Shown: in pieces, positions 44,329 to 59,324 of the stretch
Numbering within the stretch: position 1 is the stretch's first letter
How the letters are laid out: each line of letters opens with the position of its first letter
Assembly: GCA_009760855.2 (NCBI GenBank)
Contig: WPIO01000001.1
Span: 12,099,501-12,163,500, forward strand
DNA length: 64,000 nucleotides
Direction: 5' to 3'
DNA from: Cristatella mucedo
Taxonomy: Eukaryota; Bryozoa; Phylactolaemata; Cristatellidae
Position numbers and translations under genes: made by a program
The notes under the pieces: generated by a model
What the model saw: the letters and a program-made list of their open reading frames with translations, nothing else
What the model was told of the DNA's origin: nothing
Databases searched by the model: none

Positions 44329-45790
44329 TTTTATTCCCTCGCCATAACTGACACGAGGCATTGTGACATTGTGAATCTGCATCGGTACCTCGCTATCGAC
44401 GGCAAAGGCACCATATTGTGCCTCTCCGAGGTCACTTTATTTGGCCATTGGCCCAAAAAGCGCCCACGGCATGTTGCATTAACCGCGCTTTCGCAAAAGA
44501 CCCACGCAACTGCCACGAGCAGTGTCAAGGTTCCCTTAATCTTCGATCTGTCACGTCTGAGCTCACGTCGACTTAGCCAGGTTCTCTGGTTGTGGAATTC
44601 AAACGATTGCAGGGCAGCCGACTGCGGCAACCGTGAGACGCCTGGCTACACAAATACCTGTGCGCCAGTTAAAAGGAATCTAATATCATTTCGCCATCCG
44701 TCAATTTTATCCGCCTCCTCGGGGAAATTAATCAAGGGCGTAGATAACGAGAAAAAGATGACGGCTTTCTGTTTTCTGCTTCGATCGTTTGTCTGCAGCC
44801 GGCGAGAATCTCGGCTTCGCGTCTCGGAGTTGTCGCCACTCGCGACGCTCGTCGCTCCCACCGCCGCCGGCGGCGGCTGTGCCGTCCACTGTGCTGGTCG
44901 TGGCCAGACACTGCCGTGGCCACCGCAGGAGCCCGAGCTGCTAGCAGTAGGTTTAGAACGGAAGCAGTGGCTTCACTGTTTTAGATGGAATAAAAAGTAC
45001 GCCAACATAATACGTATTCGTACGAAGAGAGACGCAAACGCGGAGGGTTGACTACGCTCGAAAGCAGCTGCAGATATCCTAGCGACTTGGGAAACGAGAA
45101 CGTCGTCACTCTCTGCGCCGCTGAACGCCATTCGTATCTAGAGTGTTGCTGTGCGGCACGATGTCGCGTATTGGGCTACTGGAAAACGCGCACCTAGACA
45201 CGGGCTCGGCAAATACCGGGCGTCAGCTGTGTCAACTGAATGCCAACTCTCCGGGCCGTTGCCGGAAGTTGAATCGATCGAAATGCACCACAGACCCTTC
45301 GGCCTTCGTCTTTGCGAGCTGGCCCATTAGACTCCGTGCCCTGTAGGTGGAACGTGACCAAACAGATACATATTCGTAACGCGCTATTGCACCGCCACGG
45401 GATATCGTACTGCAAAAATGAATGGAAATCTTAATTGCTGCTGGGTACTGTCGTTTAGCCCATCGCGTTGTTAATCGAAAGCTACCACTTATAGCTGCTT
45501 CTTTGATTTTGAACCCCGAACCCCTCGACACTCGCATCTGCATGTCAGCCCGTCCTAGGGGCAAAGTTCGGGCACTTCACGACCCTGGTGATGGGTACGG
45601 GTCGTGTAACAAGCGATGCTTTAGCAAGCGACCCTGTTGCAAGCGGGAAGATAGACGTTGTTCGGCTTTTCCGCTGCTCCGTAAATGAGTCTATTAATTT
45701 AGTCGGCCACTTTTTAAACGTATGCAGTACACAGCGAACGGGTGTTCCTGCGTTATCCTTTCTAATTCCCTTCTTTTTAAAAGCTCTTCT
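44329..45790. other. No recognisable gene; GC-richer, CpG-containing stretch
   Basis: The plus-strand ORF ending at 45051 starts inside the CT repeats and shows no domain. The region around 44800-44900 is rich in CG and CCG. It could be the promoter of a gene outside view, but I see no exon. Confidence 0.35.
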
Positions 45791-45890
45791 CGCTACGATC
45801 CGATAGTGTCTCCTTTTCAGCAAATGTAAAGCGCCTAGAAAGAGATTGAGTTCCCCTAGGGCGATTGATCGAGTGTATTATTATTATTAT
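45791..45890 (+). mobile_element. LINE family A tail only
   Basis: The last 75 bp of LINE A (gcaaatgtaaagcgcctaga then aagagattgagttcccctag) followed by an ATT tail at about 45876-45890. Confidence 0.75.
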
Positions 45891-47504
45891 CACCTTGAAC
45901 TGCGTGTACACTATCGACTTTCCTCCTAAATCGGCGCGATTTTGTGCCGATTTTCTTCAGGTTTAAGTTGCTACGTCACGACTTATAATCACATCGAGGG
46001 GGATGAGCCAAATCGTCACACTCATGAAAGTGACGCGGCTTCTACTGTACGTCGCGTTATTGTACCAACCGACCAATCAGAACTCCGAGGCTTGTCGCAT
46101 AATCAAGTTATATCGTGGTGTTCAGAGCAAGTCCCTGAACACGGGTTGCTTATGCAAGCCATGGCTTAACCATTTTCTATGCAGAAGACGCCGTGGTCTG
46201 TTAATGAAATCCATCAACAAACCCGCAAGGGTGCAAATTACTTAGCACTCTACACCCACACGCCAGTAATGGAGCCCATTACTTAGCATTACGCACTTTC
46301 TCGAAAAAGTTGTCTATATGCTTATCTTCCTTTTCTTTGTGCTCTTCTCTACACTCTACTGTACATAGTGGTACTCATACATACATACTCTACAACGATG
46401 ACTGCATCGGCTAACTCGACTTCGGCGGGCGAAGGCTCGACCGCTTTCCGGGGAAACCCTCGCTCACACCAGCTTCCCTCCGAATTAGATAGAGCAGGGC
46501 GCGGTGAGCGGGACTAAGTAGGACATCGACGTTTGCTGAACCGACAGTGTAAATGCGCCCACTAGGAGGAAGCTTGGTGTCGGCGAGGGGGAAAGTCGAT
46601 CGCGTCAATGCACCAGCAGCAAGCGATCGCTCTACGCTTGTTGAACAAATCGCCAGCAACATGCTCAGTATTTCGGATGCTAGGCACCACGTCAAAACCG
46701 TTCAATCGTGGGAACGAATATACTCCCTAATGGGCAGAGGTTAAATTGGTTCTGAGCCGAGCTGGGGCAGGATACGAAAAAGCAACCGGAATCGGCAGCT
46801 TTCGGCGGCGGCTTTCTCGCAGTCAATTGGGCGTGAGAAGTGAAAGCAAACGTTAACCTGGGCGGCCGCAACGCCTTCGTCGCTGGGCCGGCCAGCTGTA
46901 GGCGCGAGCCCGGCACCGAAGCCGCGTTTGGGCAAAGGAGTGGAAAAGCGTCGCTAAGCCATCTAAAACCCTCGCCGCAGGTCTTAAAGCGTACAGAAAC
47001 CGACTGGCGACTATCAGCTAAGACGGAAGAGAAGTCCGAAGCAGCTGCCGACTGATTTCATGCTTCGCGGCACCGAAGCCGCGTCGTCCATGTTTATGCC
47101 CAAGGAGTGGAAAAGCGCGGCAGCAGCTCAGCAGCAGCCGCTGACTGACCTCGCGCTGTGCCCAGCCTTCGATGACGTCAAGGACGCGGTAGCTGCTCTA
47201 TCCCTTGCTGCGCCCGCTTCCCTCTTTCACATTCGCCGAGGCACTCCTCTATCGTGCTGAGAACACATTGGGATGGGCCTACCGCAGGAGCTCTCAGGCT
47301 AATGCTGGAGGATTTAATATACAGCCTCAGTCATCTTGAAAAGTGACGATTTAGGGTCGATGGTACGTACATTCAGAATTAATGCATTTTTCCAGGTTTG
47401 CCGGTATCTTAGTCTGCCACCCTAACTAGCCACGCGGACCGAGTGGGCACCACCAGGCACCACCAGATTTGTTTTGGACATTCGCCAGCATGGACTTCGC
47501 GGCC
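45891..47504. other. No recognisable gene; short internal duplication
   Basis: The order ggcaccgaagccgcgt then ggagtggaaaagcg occurs twice, near 46912 and 47068, suggesting a duplicated segment of roughly 155 bp period. No coding domain seen. Confidence 0.35.
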
Positions 47505-47648
47505 ATCAGATGTTATTCTTGTTGTCTATTGAGCATTATGCGACCACAAATTCGATCGCGCTTCCTTTGCAGCTGATGTAAAGTGCCTAGAAAAAGATTG
47601 ATTTGTGTGACGGTGTTATATCAAATGCATTACTATTATTATTATTTC
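47505..47648 (+). mobile_element. LINE family A, 3' end, degenerate
   Basis: The stretch tgttgtctattgagcattat then ccacaaattcgatcgcgctt and gtaaagtgcctagaaaaaga follows the LINE A 3' UTR order and ends in an ATT tail. Confidence 0.7.
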
Positions 47649-49859
47649 ATTAATTCCAGTCGCGCTCGGGCTGTGGCGCATGCTACAGTTAGATATCGGC
47701 CTAATCGGTCAATTAAAATCGAGACTTGTATTTCTGCTTCGAGTGGTATTTCAGTCATGCAGGATTCTCGTGGCTGCTTGCAAACCTCTTATAGATTCTT
47801 GCCAAGCTTCTTCCTTTAGCCGCGGGAGATCGTAGGGGATACATTGCACATCTGCGTACGCATTCGTCGATTCATAGACAGACAGAGCGCTCACTGCCGA
47901 AACCGGCGACCGAGGGCAGAAGCTATTTCTGGTCGAAATCCTTTGACGACCTTCTTGAGTATTGTAGCGCACACCAGGTGTAACGGCTCTTGAACGAAAG
48001 GTCTTTACCACAGACGCGATGTACCAAACGGCTGTTAGTTCTAGTTCTAAAAGACGCCTCGCAGATAATAGTGGTACTAATTCTTCAAAGAAAACTTGAA
48101 AATTACAGGAGCCGCGCCGATGCGCACAGCACAGATGTAGTGACTCCAGCGGAGCAGAACGACATCCATTGAGAACTCCAAAACCTTAATAAAAACCCAT
48201 GTCCTTAATGTAAGCTCTTTATTCCATAGCCGAGGAGGGTTCGCATGCGATCAGGATGAGGCATCGAGTGCAGTGGACTAATTATCACTTCAGATACATT
48301 TTCTATAAGACCTAAGCCATTGGTTATGAGATCAGACTATAACTATTAAAACTCAAGAGCCACTAATAATCGTTAGCAGCCATCATAACCTGGCCGATTC
48401 ACCGGGTCAGCATTTTGGTATTAAGCGGGCTTCTGGCGCCGACTAAAGAAGACTAGATCGGCGGCTGAGGAATTGCAAAAAGCGACTACTGATCAGGCAA
48501 TCGAGATGGCGAGAAGTCAAGGAATCTTTGGGGGTTGCTACCGGCAATTTGCAGGCGTGCGCACTCGTAGCTTGTCAAAATATGTCAACAAAATTTTCAG
48601 TTCGCTGCTGTACTGACGAACTCGTCTACAGATGAGCGTTGGCTGTGTGTTGGAATAAAACGCAGCCGTTTTACTCCGCAGCGGTCACTGCACGGAAAGG
48701 ATTGTGGGGCGATTGCTTGCTGGACGGAGAGACAACTCGACCCATGTGGGAGGCGGGCGAGTGGGCGCGACGGCGCGGTAACTGCTAGGCAGGAAAACAT
48801 TTGCCTTCGAACAAAGAGCGACTGTTAAGGCACAGGGCTATGCACTGCTTCGCGTGGATAATCCCATTAGCCTCCGAGCGATGAGAGTGTGCAGGCAGCG
48901 GGGAGGCCCCGTGTAGGTTTGGTTCGATTGCATTTCCACCTGGAAGGAAAGATCCCCCTCCGGCAGCATCAGGCTGCCCTCTACGCCAGTTCGACGTTCA
49001 CGTCTGAGGGGCACCAAATGGGTGTCACTGTACTGGGTGGAACAAGACTTTGGTGAGTGAGTTAGATTAGATTAGTCACTAAACTGAATTGCCTGTAGAG
49101 GCGAGAGAGGCAGAGCAAAACAGCTGCATATTAATAGATCTCTAAATATGTGGTAATCTAAAGAGGAGCATTCATGGAACTGCTGCCTCGTCCTGTAAAA
49201 TACTGAGATGTAGGATTACAATTCACCGCGAATCGCAGAGTCGATTCGTAGCGAATTAAAGCCCTAAAAGCCAAATTATGACATCGGACTAGAATTTCTT
49301 CGCTGTTTATTGTCCATTCTCTTGTCGTGTCCATGGATATACTGTTTCAATGATCTAGAATTTGTATAGCACCACACAGTTATTCCACCAGCTGAGCGCT
49401 TTACAAGAGAAACTAGGTGGATTAATTGATAGAATGCTCGCTTATTCTGTAACGTTGTACGCCAAAGGCGTGTGCGCCAGGCAAAGCTAGAATATTAGGC
49501 TGATTCCTCATCGTTAATCTGGATGAGTATTGGTGTAGAGTTATTTCCGGTAGCTATAGACGATATGGGCTCGGTGTGCTGGTTGACCGTCTGCTGGCAA
49601 ACTACCTTGAAATAGGCCGGTTACCCTCAATTAGCCCAATCAACAATGTCTTAAACTAATCGCCAAGATCGTACCATATGCCAAGGCGATCTTGCTTTCA
49701 TGAAAAAAATCTGAAAACTCTGCAGTCACGCTTGTCTGGAGTGATCATCGCTATTTCCACATTGACCCGCTGCTCACTGTCGTTCGCTGGCTCCTTATCG
49801 ACAGCGTACGGATTTCAATGTTTAGCGACTCAGGTCAATTCATTCTTATGCTTCTGAGC
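47649..49859. other. No recognisable gene
   Basis: 2.2 kb without a convincing exon. A stretch near 49370-49420 (ttgtatagcaccacacagtt, then gagcgctttacaagag) may be a decayed SINE-1 or LINE A tail, but it is too diverged to call. Confidence 0.3.
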
Positions 49860-50222
49860 ACCTATCCAGCACATTCCAAATCAGTCTAGGATTCGTGTCA
49901 CCCACTCATCTAGCTCGCTCGTCGCTAAGCTGCGCCTCTAAACAAATTCGAATGCAACGGCAACCGCGCCGTCAGCTCGCAAGCTTCCAAAGCCTGGAAT
50001 TCAATACCGTTAGGCGTCGCGACATCCCCCGACTTCAAGGAAACTACAAACCTACATTTTCCTCACAAAACTGCCTCCATCTGTGTGAATTATCTTCTGC
50101 GTGCTAATGGGTGCTGATTCTGTGCAAGTTATCTATAACTAACCGGGTGACATGCTTCCTTTACATAATATTTGAAGCTTCGAGAAAGAGATTTAGTGCA
50201 TTTAAAAAAATATTATTATTAT
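49860..50222 (+). mobile_element. LINE family A, degenerate 3' fragment
   Basis: Readable LINE A landmarks are ttccaaagcctggaattcaa, gcgacatcccccgacttcaa and gagaaagagatttagtgcat, with an ATT tail at 50208-50221. The frame is broken. Confidence 0.65.
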
Positions 50223-52414
<2,192 letters not shown>

Positions 52415-53683
52415 CCCTCGCCAGAGACCGGATAAAATCCAGCTGGATACGCTAGCGTAAATCCAGCGATCCAAATCCGTCTTTTTGAATATTAAACAGA
52501 CCGATCCGCGAAAACTTACTCGTCAGTCCGGGGCCGCATCCGCGAGGGTAATTCATCGTTTCGCAGCTCAGGCTCTGGAGCAATGATATCTTTATTGTAC
52601 TGTCAATTCTCAAAGCTTACAATAGATATGTTTATATTGTCATAGCAAGCAATCCAATATACTCTTACTGTAATTGGAAACAATACACTATATTGTCATT
52701 GGAGCAGAGATTAAAACATTGTATCTACAAAATACGCTGCGCGGACTTATGAAGTCTGCGATCCCCACGGTGCGATCAGACTCAGGACTCTGTAAGTGAT
52801 GAAAAAACCTTATAACTTATAAAATATACTGCCCCCTAAGTATTTCAATAGTATAGATATAGTTTATCTGGATAATAAAACATATTGATATTGTTACGGC
52901 ACCCAATACAATATATTTTCAACAATCATTACAATATATTGTTCCATAAATATATTGTTTGCGGAGGCCTGGCACAGCTGCAGGAGGACTCATAACTTCA
53001 CGCGATATTTTGTCCTTTTTATTGAGCCCCTAGACCGCGACTGCTGCTTGAGCTGAAGCTTTTGTTTTTTTAAGCCTCTAGTGGCTGTTGCTGCACTCTT
53101 CTAAAACCATAGTCTCCAGCCGAAGTTGAACGGTAGCTGAGATAAAATTAAGCGCCAAATTTCTGTCCTATTCGCTCGGATTCGATGCCGACGTCATCGG
53201 CTTAGCTTCCATTCGTCGCTTGAAAAGCACTCGGGCATTTCGCTCGGCGGCGCCGTGAGACCTGCGTGGCCGGCTATGCAGAACGAGGAACCTTGAGCCT
53301 CGAGCCAGAGCGAGGAGCTGCGTTTTTCTCTCTCTCTCTCTCTCCCTCCCTCCATCTATATATAGAGCATCATCCAAACGCTGGCTGATATCCCAAAACG
53401 ACTGCCCTCGTCAGCCTTTTGCACTAGTTAGGCTGTCCGCAGATCATTAGATATCGCGTACCCTAGAGGGGGTGTTAACAGTAATGGCATTGCGGCGAGT
53501 CAAGTCCAACTATCCTTGCCGGCCAGCTAGAGGCATATCGATGCCTCCCTCTCCCTTCGCTTCCCGCTGGCGGTTGGCGTCTCTGAACTTGCCGAGGACA
53601 CTACGAAACCTTCAGAAAAGTGGCTGCTAACTGGCTTGTCAAGAGAAACTAGCCATCCAGTATATGCGAGTGCAAATCGTGGA

Positions 53684-53685
<2 letters not shown>
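52415..53685. other. No recognisable gene; cluster of ACAATATA palindromes
   Basis: Between about 52615 and 52970 variants of atattgt and acaatat recur at least six times, including the perfect 12-base palindrome acaatatattgt at 52931-52942. A short CT run lies at 53331-53345. No coding sequence was recognised. Confidence 0.45.
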
Positions 53686-53745
<60 letters not shown>

Positions 53746-53820
53746 TATACATATAAATATACAATATATATATATATATGTGTGTAAATATACATATATA
53801 TGTGTGTGTGTACGGATGTA
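53686..53820. repeat. Compound TA/TG microsatellite
   Basis: A TA run (53686-53728) followed by TG and mixed TATG/TACA units to about 53820, just before the 3' end of a minus-strand SINE-1. Confidence 0.92.
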
Positions 53821-53840
53821 TATGTGTATAATATTGTTCA

Positions 53841-53965
53841 ATTGTATTGCACCCTAAGAGAACTTAATCTCTATTCAGGCGCTTCACATATGCCTCAGTG
53901 CTTGACCCCACGACCTTGGCTAGACCTTGGTCGGGGCAAGCAACTTAACCACTGGGCCAAACCAG
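53841..53965 (-). mobile_element. SINE-1, well preserved copy
   Basis: Minus strand: CTGGTTTGGCCCAGTGGTTA (A box), GGTCGTGGGGTCAAGCACTG (B box region), then GAAGCGCCTGAATAGAGATT and AAGTTCTCTTAGGGTGCAAT. The tail matches the LINE A 3' end over about 50 bp. Confidence 0.78.
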
Positions 53966-53990
53966 ATATATGTATATATATATTTGTGTG

Positions 53991-54022
<32 letters not shown>

Positions 54023-54057
54023 TGTGTGTGTGTGTATATGAGTTTGTGTGTGTATAT
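53966..54057. repeat. TG/TGCG microsatellite
   Basis: Runs of TG and TGCG units separating SINE-1 from the solo LTR. The LTR is inserted at its tatat end. Confidence 0.9.
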
Positions 54058-54367
54058 TGTAGTTCGATTGCATGCGAACTGGTACCGCTCCTTTCCTCAA
54101 CAGCTGGTGGGAGCATCCCCGAGAGGGGACTGTGCACAGCTGTGGTCAGCTTCTAATGAGGCGTTGACACAGGCCGATAACCGGCTGGTGAACAGATGGT
54201 GGATTCACCATCGGGGTCGGCCAAGGGACAGCCGGGCAGTGGAGGAGAGGAGACTCTAGTGTGAGAAGGGGGCGAACGCAGTCGTGCGTCTTGCTGCTCC
54301 GTGCCTTGTGCAATAAACCGTTGGCTTTGTTCATCGGCTGGCTCGGTGATGTTCGAACCAAACTACA
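54058..54367 (+). mobile_element. Solo LTR with 5 bp target duplication
   Basis: A 310 bp element bounded by TGTAGTT and AACTACA (7 bp perfect inverted ends, TG...CA). Direct repeats tatat flank both sides at 54053-54057 and 54368-54372. A polyadenylation signal gcaataaacc lies at about 54310. No internal region or second LTR is present, which fits recombination between the two LTRs of a full element. Confidence 0.82.
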
Positions 54368-56172
54368 TATATGTATGTTTAGATATGTATAACGTCCTTA
54401 CTGTTAAGTAGGAGGCTGATATTGGGCTTGAGTTCTAGCCGATACACGGAGCTTCCAAGACCGTAATTTCTTTAGTCTTCTTACGAAGCACGGTCTAAGG
54501 CTTCCAAGATGTATTCTTTTAAATACACACCAACAGGCAAATCGGCATTTTGCGGCGTTATCGGCTTTTGAATCCCCCACCAGCTAAGAGAGATTTATTG
54601 AATACTAACGCTATTTCAAGTTAGCCCTCACATCCTAGTTAGCTATTCTCTGAGATGTTCACCAATAATAAATGTAACGCATACACAGCAGCAACGACTT
54701 CACTAACCGCGTAACTTCGCGCGAATCGACTACGCTGTAGCTGCGCATAATTCAAGATTCTACTCAACCCTTTAGGCTGAGCACGTCGAAGGCTGATGCT
54801 TCCGGTTTTCTGCCAAGCGGCCTAGCCAATCGGTGTGGACGTCTTGATTTTAAGCTCGTTGTGCTCGCTCGCATCGCATGCTGACGTGCATTTAGAATGG
54901 CGGCGCGGGAACGAGGGATCGTCACTCACTGAATGGCACTCCAACCTCGACGGCAATGGCGGGATAGGCTGCAAGCGACCGGATCCCACAGGCAGGCTCT
55001 GCTGCCCTTGTGTGACAGCACAGCTGGGCCAAGACCCGTGCAATTTTCTCTCACTTCTCACTTTCTCCGTGTACTTTAGGCTCGAGCCGCTACACATTTA
55101 AAATAGTACAATGGCGTGTGCTCTGCCGACCGGCTGGCCCGGACGGCGCCGGGCTTGTTTGAGGAGCTCGTATCGGCACGATGCATCATTGTAGGACAGG
55201 AGCTGGGCTACGAGTACAGGAATGTTCTCTGCGCCCCCCACCCCACCGCGGGAAGAGTTTGGCCCCAGTCGGAACGAGTACAGCGAAAGGCGTCTATCTG
55301 CGTGAAGGAGAGAATCCTGGGGAGTAGAGACAGAGCAGCAGGGAGCAGCTTCGCGGCGGCAGAGATTGCCTCCGGAAGTTACGCCACCCCCCCCCCTCCC
55401 CGGTAACAACGTGTGCGGCTGTGTACAACCGGCGACGATCGGGGGCACGAAGAGCAGAAGTGACCTCATTGGTCCAAGGGTGTGCACGCGCTTCATGCGA
55501 GCGAGCAACATTTCTGTACTCGCGGATCTGTCCTTGCGACCTTGCGAGCTGCGAGACGTCCAGGGTCCGGTGCGCTTCATCAACTTAGTGTGCGCCAGCA
55601 CATCGCCGGACTGCCTCTTGGCTAACTCTTCGTCTTGGCTAACCGACGAAAAGAAGACCCGGAAAGCATTACGACCCAAATTATGACCGCAGCAACAGCC
55701 GCTGACTGGTAGACGGCGCCGAATAGAGAATGAAGAAGACGGCCACGTGCACGTGGCAGACAGCAAGCAATCATCTAGGCTTCGGGTGGATAGTGGCAGT
55801 CAGTAGCAAGGGCGAGGCGAAGGCTGAAGGCAGGAGCGGCCGCGTTCGCACATTGAGCGTTCATGGAGTGTTCACACATGTTCTCAATTGTATGAAGTGA
55901 GGCATCGGCGCGGATTAGCCGGAAGTAAGCGAAGTAGACAGTCCACAGTCATTCAATGCGTCGACATCCCCACTGCGTATTCGGCAAAGCAGGCGGCTCG
56001 GCAAGGGGGCCAGGCGATGCAGGGAGATTGGCAATCAGATGATGCAGGAGGTTGCACTGTCAAGATAGCGACCGTAGGACTAGTTTGGCAGCTACAGGCG
56101 GCATTTGGATTGCTGCGAACGCGGAGTTTGTTAGTGTACTATAAGTGCTTAGAAGTGATTATTGCATAAGCC
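54368..56172. other. No recognisable gene; partly GC-rich
   Basis: The longest ORF is on the minus strand at 55098-55766 (222 codons), overlapped by plus-strand ORFs at 55116-55406 and 55366-55686. None has a domain I recognise. CpG-rich composition probably keeps stops rare. A promoter region is possible but not demonstrated. Confidence 0.35.
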
Positions 56173-56345
56173 GCCTGAGGGCCGCGATAGCCCTGGAGGT
56201 CGGGCGCTAGCTTTTTACCACTGAGGTCGTTAGTTCGAATCCTGCACTTGGCGACCCCTTATTGCCAAATGCTACCTCCCCCCCCCCAGGGGAATACGGC
56301 AAGTAGCAATATCTGTTATGTGACAGCAACTACAGGTTTACCATG
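56173..56345 (+). mobile_element. SINE-2, diverged copy
   Basis: Head gagggccgcgatagccctgg and B-box-like gtcgttagttcgaatcctgc match the SINE-2 heads at 61936 and 35109. The body carries a C run, and the tail is less clear. Confidence 0.6.
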
Positions 56346-59097
56346 ATCGGATACGTACCGCATAATAAGCACACGGCGTATGCCACATCGGCTCCTGTCT
56401 TAGCCATTTTACAGATTAGGAGTGTAACCCCGGGAAAACGACAGCCACCGGCATTAGAGTTCGAACGAGGATCTCGCCGAACGTTTGATGCTTCTAATCA
56501 ATGACGTCGTCTGCAATTTCAAAGTTCGAGAGCAGCCTACCAACCAACTAATTCATACGATGTAAGAGGACACGGGGTTTCGACTCCGATGGGTGCGGAG
56601 GAGCTTTCGCAAGCAGCAATTTGGAGGCGGAGAGGAATATTCGAGCAGGTATGAGATGGCTGTCGATGCCCACGTGCGTCGAATACAGCTTAGCCAATAG
56701 CAGTGCTTGCTTATGGTGAGCAGTGCAATCGAAACTTTCTTAGAATTGACCAGGGACGCACATGTCTCCAATATCGCTCTCGGGAGTTTAACACTTGACT
56801 TCGGAAGGCGAGCGACTGAACAACGAGCTCGGCGCGGTTGGAGGAAACTTCATCAGCAGCTCGCAGCTGTCTTTTAAGAGATAGAGCAGCTCCCAACGTC
56901 ATGGCTTGTCCATTTGAGCTGTTGTTCAAAGCCATTTCCAATAAGTCGTCGTCAGACGAAAACCTATACATGGAATTAAAAGAGGCGACTTTCGCGACGC
57001 ACTACATCTTCCCTAGCTGATACTGCAGCTCGAGTAGCAGTAAGCACGTGGGCAACGTTAACTACCTACGAGTGGCCAAGTATAGCTCAGCTCTCGACCA
57101 GCAAACGATCGGACCTTTGTTTTTTGGCGCTACGGTCGCTTTGAATATCGGCAGTGTCTGGATTGAGGTCTTTGATTGCGGGGCTTCCGGTCTTGCCCGC
57201 TGGAAAGCTTTCCCCCTTCCGTCCTCACATCTGCAGGCGGGCAGCAACTTTTCCCGTGCACGATCGAGTGCAATTCGGACTTTGGCGTGAGGTGCCTAAG
57301 CCGATATCGGTATGGATTACTCTCCACGGATACTCGTCGGCGAGTGAAAGATCGCAGACAGCTTTTCTGTCCGAGAAATGCGTCGGCCGCTAATCAGCGG
57401 CGGCGCTCTGCCAGCCCGAGAGTGAGAGCGACCATGCACTGCGGCTGACGCGGCTGGCTTGCGACTCAGCTCAGCGGCAGTAACGGAAGTGGCCGAGGCA
57501 GCTGGCGACCATCCACCTCGGCAGCGCCTACTCGAGGCAGCTGTTGGCGCCTCGGTGACGGCGACCGGCAGACGGCAAAGCTCGAGGGCGGCGACAGCGG
57601 CTCACATCAGAGAGGTCGCACAGACTGCCGGGAAGGCGTAGACTGTGTGCGGGGCGTCCGAACGCCCCATCGCCCGAGGCCCGGGTTTCTGCCGCCAGCT
57701 TGCAGCGATGCAGGATCCCGCCAAGCGCGTGGCGGCAAAATTCGAGTTCTCGTAGCGTTCGTTAATTGGGCGGCGGGCTTGGAAGGGTTGTCGGCCGGTT
57801 GTTGGTCAGAAAATCGCACTCGCGTACAAAGGCGGGGAGCGAGGAGCCCGACGCCCGGCGCTCAGTTGCTGGCCTGGTCAGTGTAAACAGCGAAGCCACC
57901 GATCAGCCATTGTAGTCGGCAAACTGCTGCAGAAACATAAACACACAATCTGTTTATAATGAGCGGGAGCTGATGGATAATGATCGGTCCTCTTTGAGCA
58001 GCTGTTTTGACAGCTCCCAAGTCTGATGGGAAATTCACTTTCTTTGTGCAGCGCTCAGCGCGCGAAGAGAAAGCTAACACGTTCTCGGCGAAGGCCGGAT
58101 TAAGTTAAACAAAATCGTGAAAGACTTGCAAGAAACAATGCCCCCGCGGATGCGCCACAAAGCAGCCCGCAAGTCCGCACCACTGACAGTAGTGGCCGTA
58201 GTAGATAGGGATACAGTGCAGGTAGGGATGATAGGTCTGGTCGCGCAGGCGGACAGCAGCTTATCGAAAGAAACTAGAGAAAGGCCGGATCATTTTAAGT
58301 TTGAAGGTTCGATGTCGCCAACATGCCTGTTCGCTGGAGTCTTGTCAGCGGGTGATCTTCTTGCACGTGACATTTCGTGCACGAAGATCAAGGTCACAGC
58401 GTGTCGCTTCTTGCCGCTCTTCGTTTCGTGCAGACGTCACAGTCGTGTAGCAGCAGAGACTGGCCTGCGCGAGTGACTTAAAAAGTGACGGAATAAATAG
58501 CCGAAAGCTAACAAGGAAGCAGCAATGGTAAACAAAAACGAAGGCGCCTGGGACCGACCAAGAATGAGTCCTTGCGTCTCGCTCCCGCAGATGCGTTGCT
58601 GGATCAATCGAGCGGAGAACCAGCGAGTCGTTTTTTCTTCGGAATGAAACAACGCAAAAGGGACGAACTAATTGGTAATATGAGACTTGCACTGGTCGAA
58701 GATGCGGTAAAGTAAAATCAGTACGCACGCACGCGTTGTCGCCGCGTCTGCAGAACGAATCGACAGCGACAGATAGTAGGATTAGACACAGAAGCTGCTA
58801 CTCGCCGACTTTCATCAGCCAGAGACCCACCTTTCGTATCCGACCCCCGCTCGCTGAGTCTCTCTAAGTTTAATAATTGCCTAATTCAGATAAGCTCCAC
58901 TGAGGCGCAGAGGTGCACTCCCGCTGGCGCTTGTCTACCTGGTGGATGTTAACATCGTGTCTACAAAATTCTTATTTTTTTTAAGTGATTCCGGATTTCG
59001 CATGGAGTGTGGCGACTGGAGCCCGTTCAGCGTCAAGAGAGGGATTTCATGCTTAGCGGATAGTTGCAAAAACGCAAGCCCAGCTTGCTTCCGTTCC
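56346..59097. other. No recognisable gene; GC-rich section 57170-57900
   Basis: Many overlapping ORFs of 60-127 codons occur on both strands, typical of GC-rich DNA with few stops. The 58117-58476 plus-strand ORF and the 58345-58728 minus-strand ORF overlap and have no recognisable motif. A CpG-island promoter for a gene outside view is possible. Confidence 0.35.
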
Positions 59098-59185
59098 AGC
59101 ATGTGTAAAATACTACGAAAAGAGATTTAGTCCTCTTGAAGCGCTGAGCAAATGTGTTTTAATACTCTCGCTATTATTACTGTTG
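59098..59185 (+). mobile_element. LINE family A tail, degenerate
   Basis: The stretch gcatgtgtaaaatactacga then aaagagatttagtcctcttg and gcgctgagc follows the LINE A 3' end, and a weak ATT tail lies near 59171. Confidence 0.5.
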
Positions 59186-59324
59186 GTATTAGTTTTACCT
59201 AGAAACGGCCTAGCCTATCCTTAAGCACCAGCTCATGTCGCGTGGTTTTTTCAGCATTTCGCAGCCGCTGAGAATCTCATCATCCACTGCGGCGGATAAA
59301 AAAGCCAAATTTAATTAAAAATAG

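Noticed and set aside
44170-45051. 293-codon plus-strand ORF
   Set aside because: Starts in CT-rich minisatellite DNA, has no recognisable domain, and overlaps minus-strand ORFs in GC-rich sequence.
55098-55766. 222-codon minus-strand ORF
   Set aside because: GC-rich region with overlapping plus-strand ORFs. No motif, signal peptide or repeat pattern I recognise.
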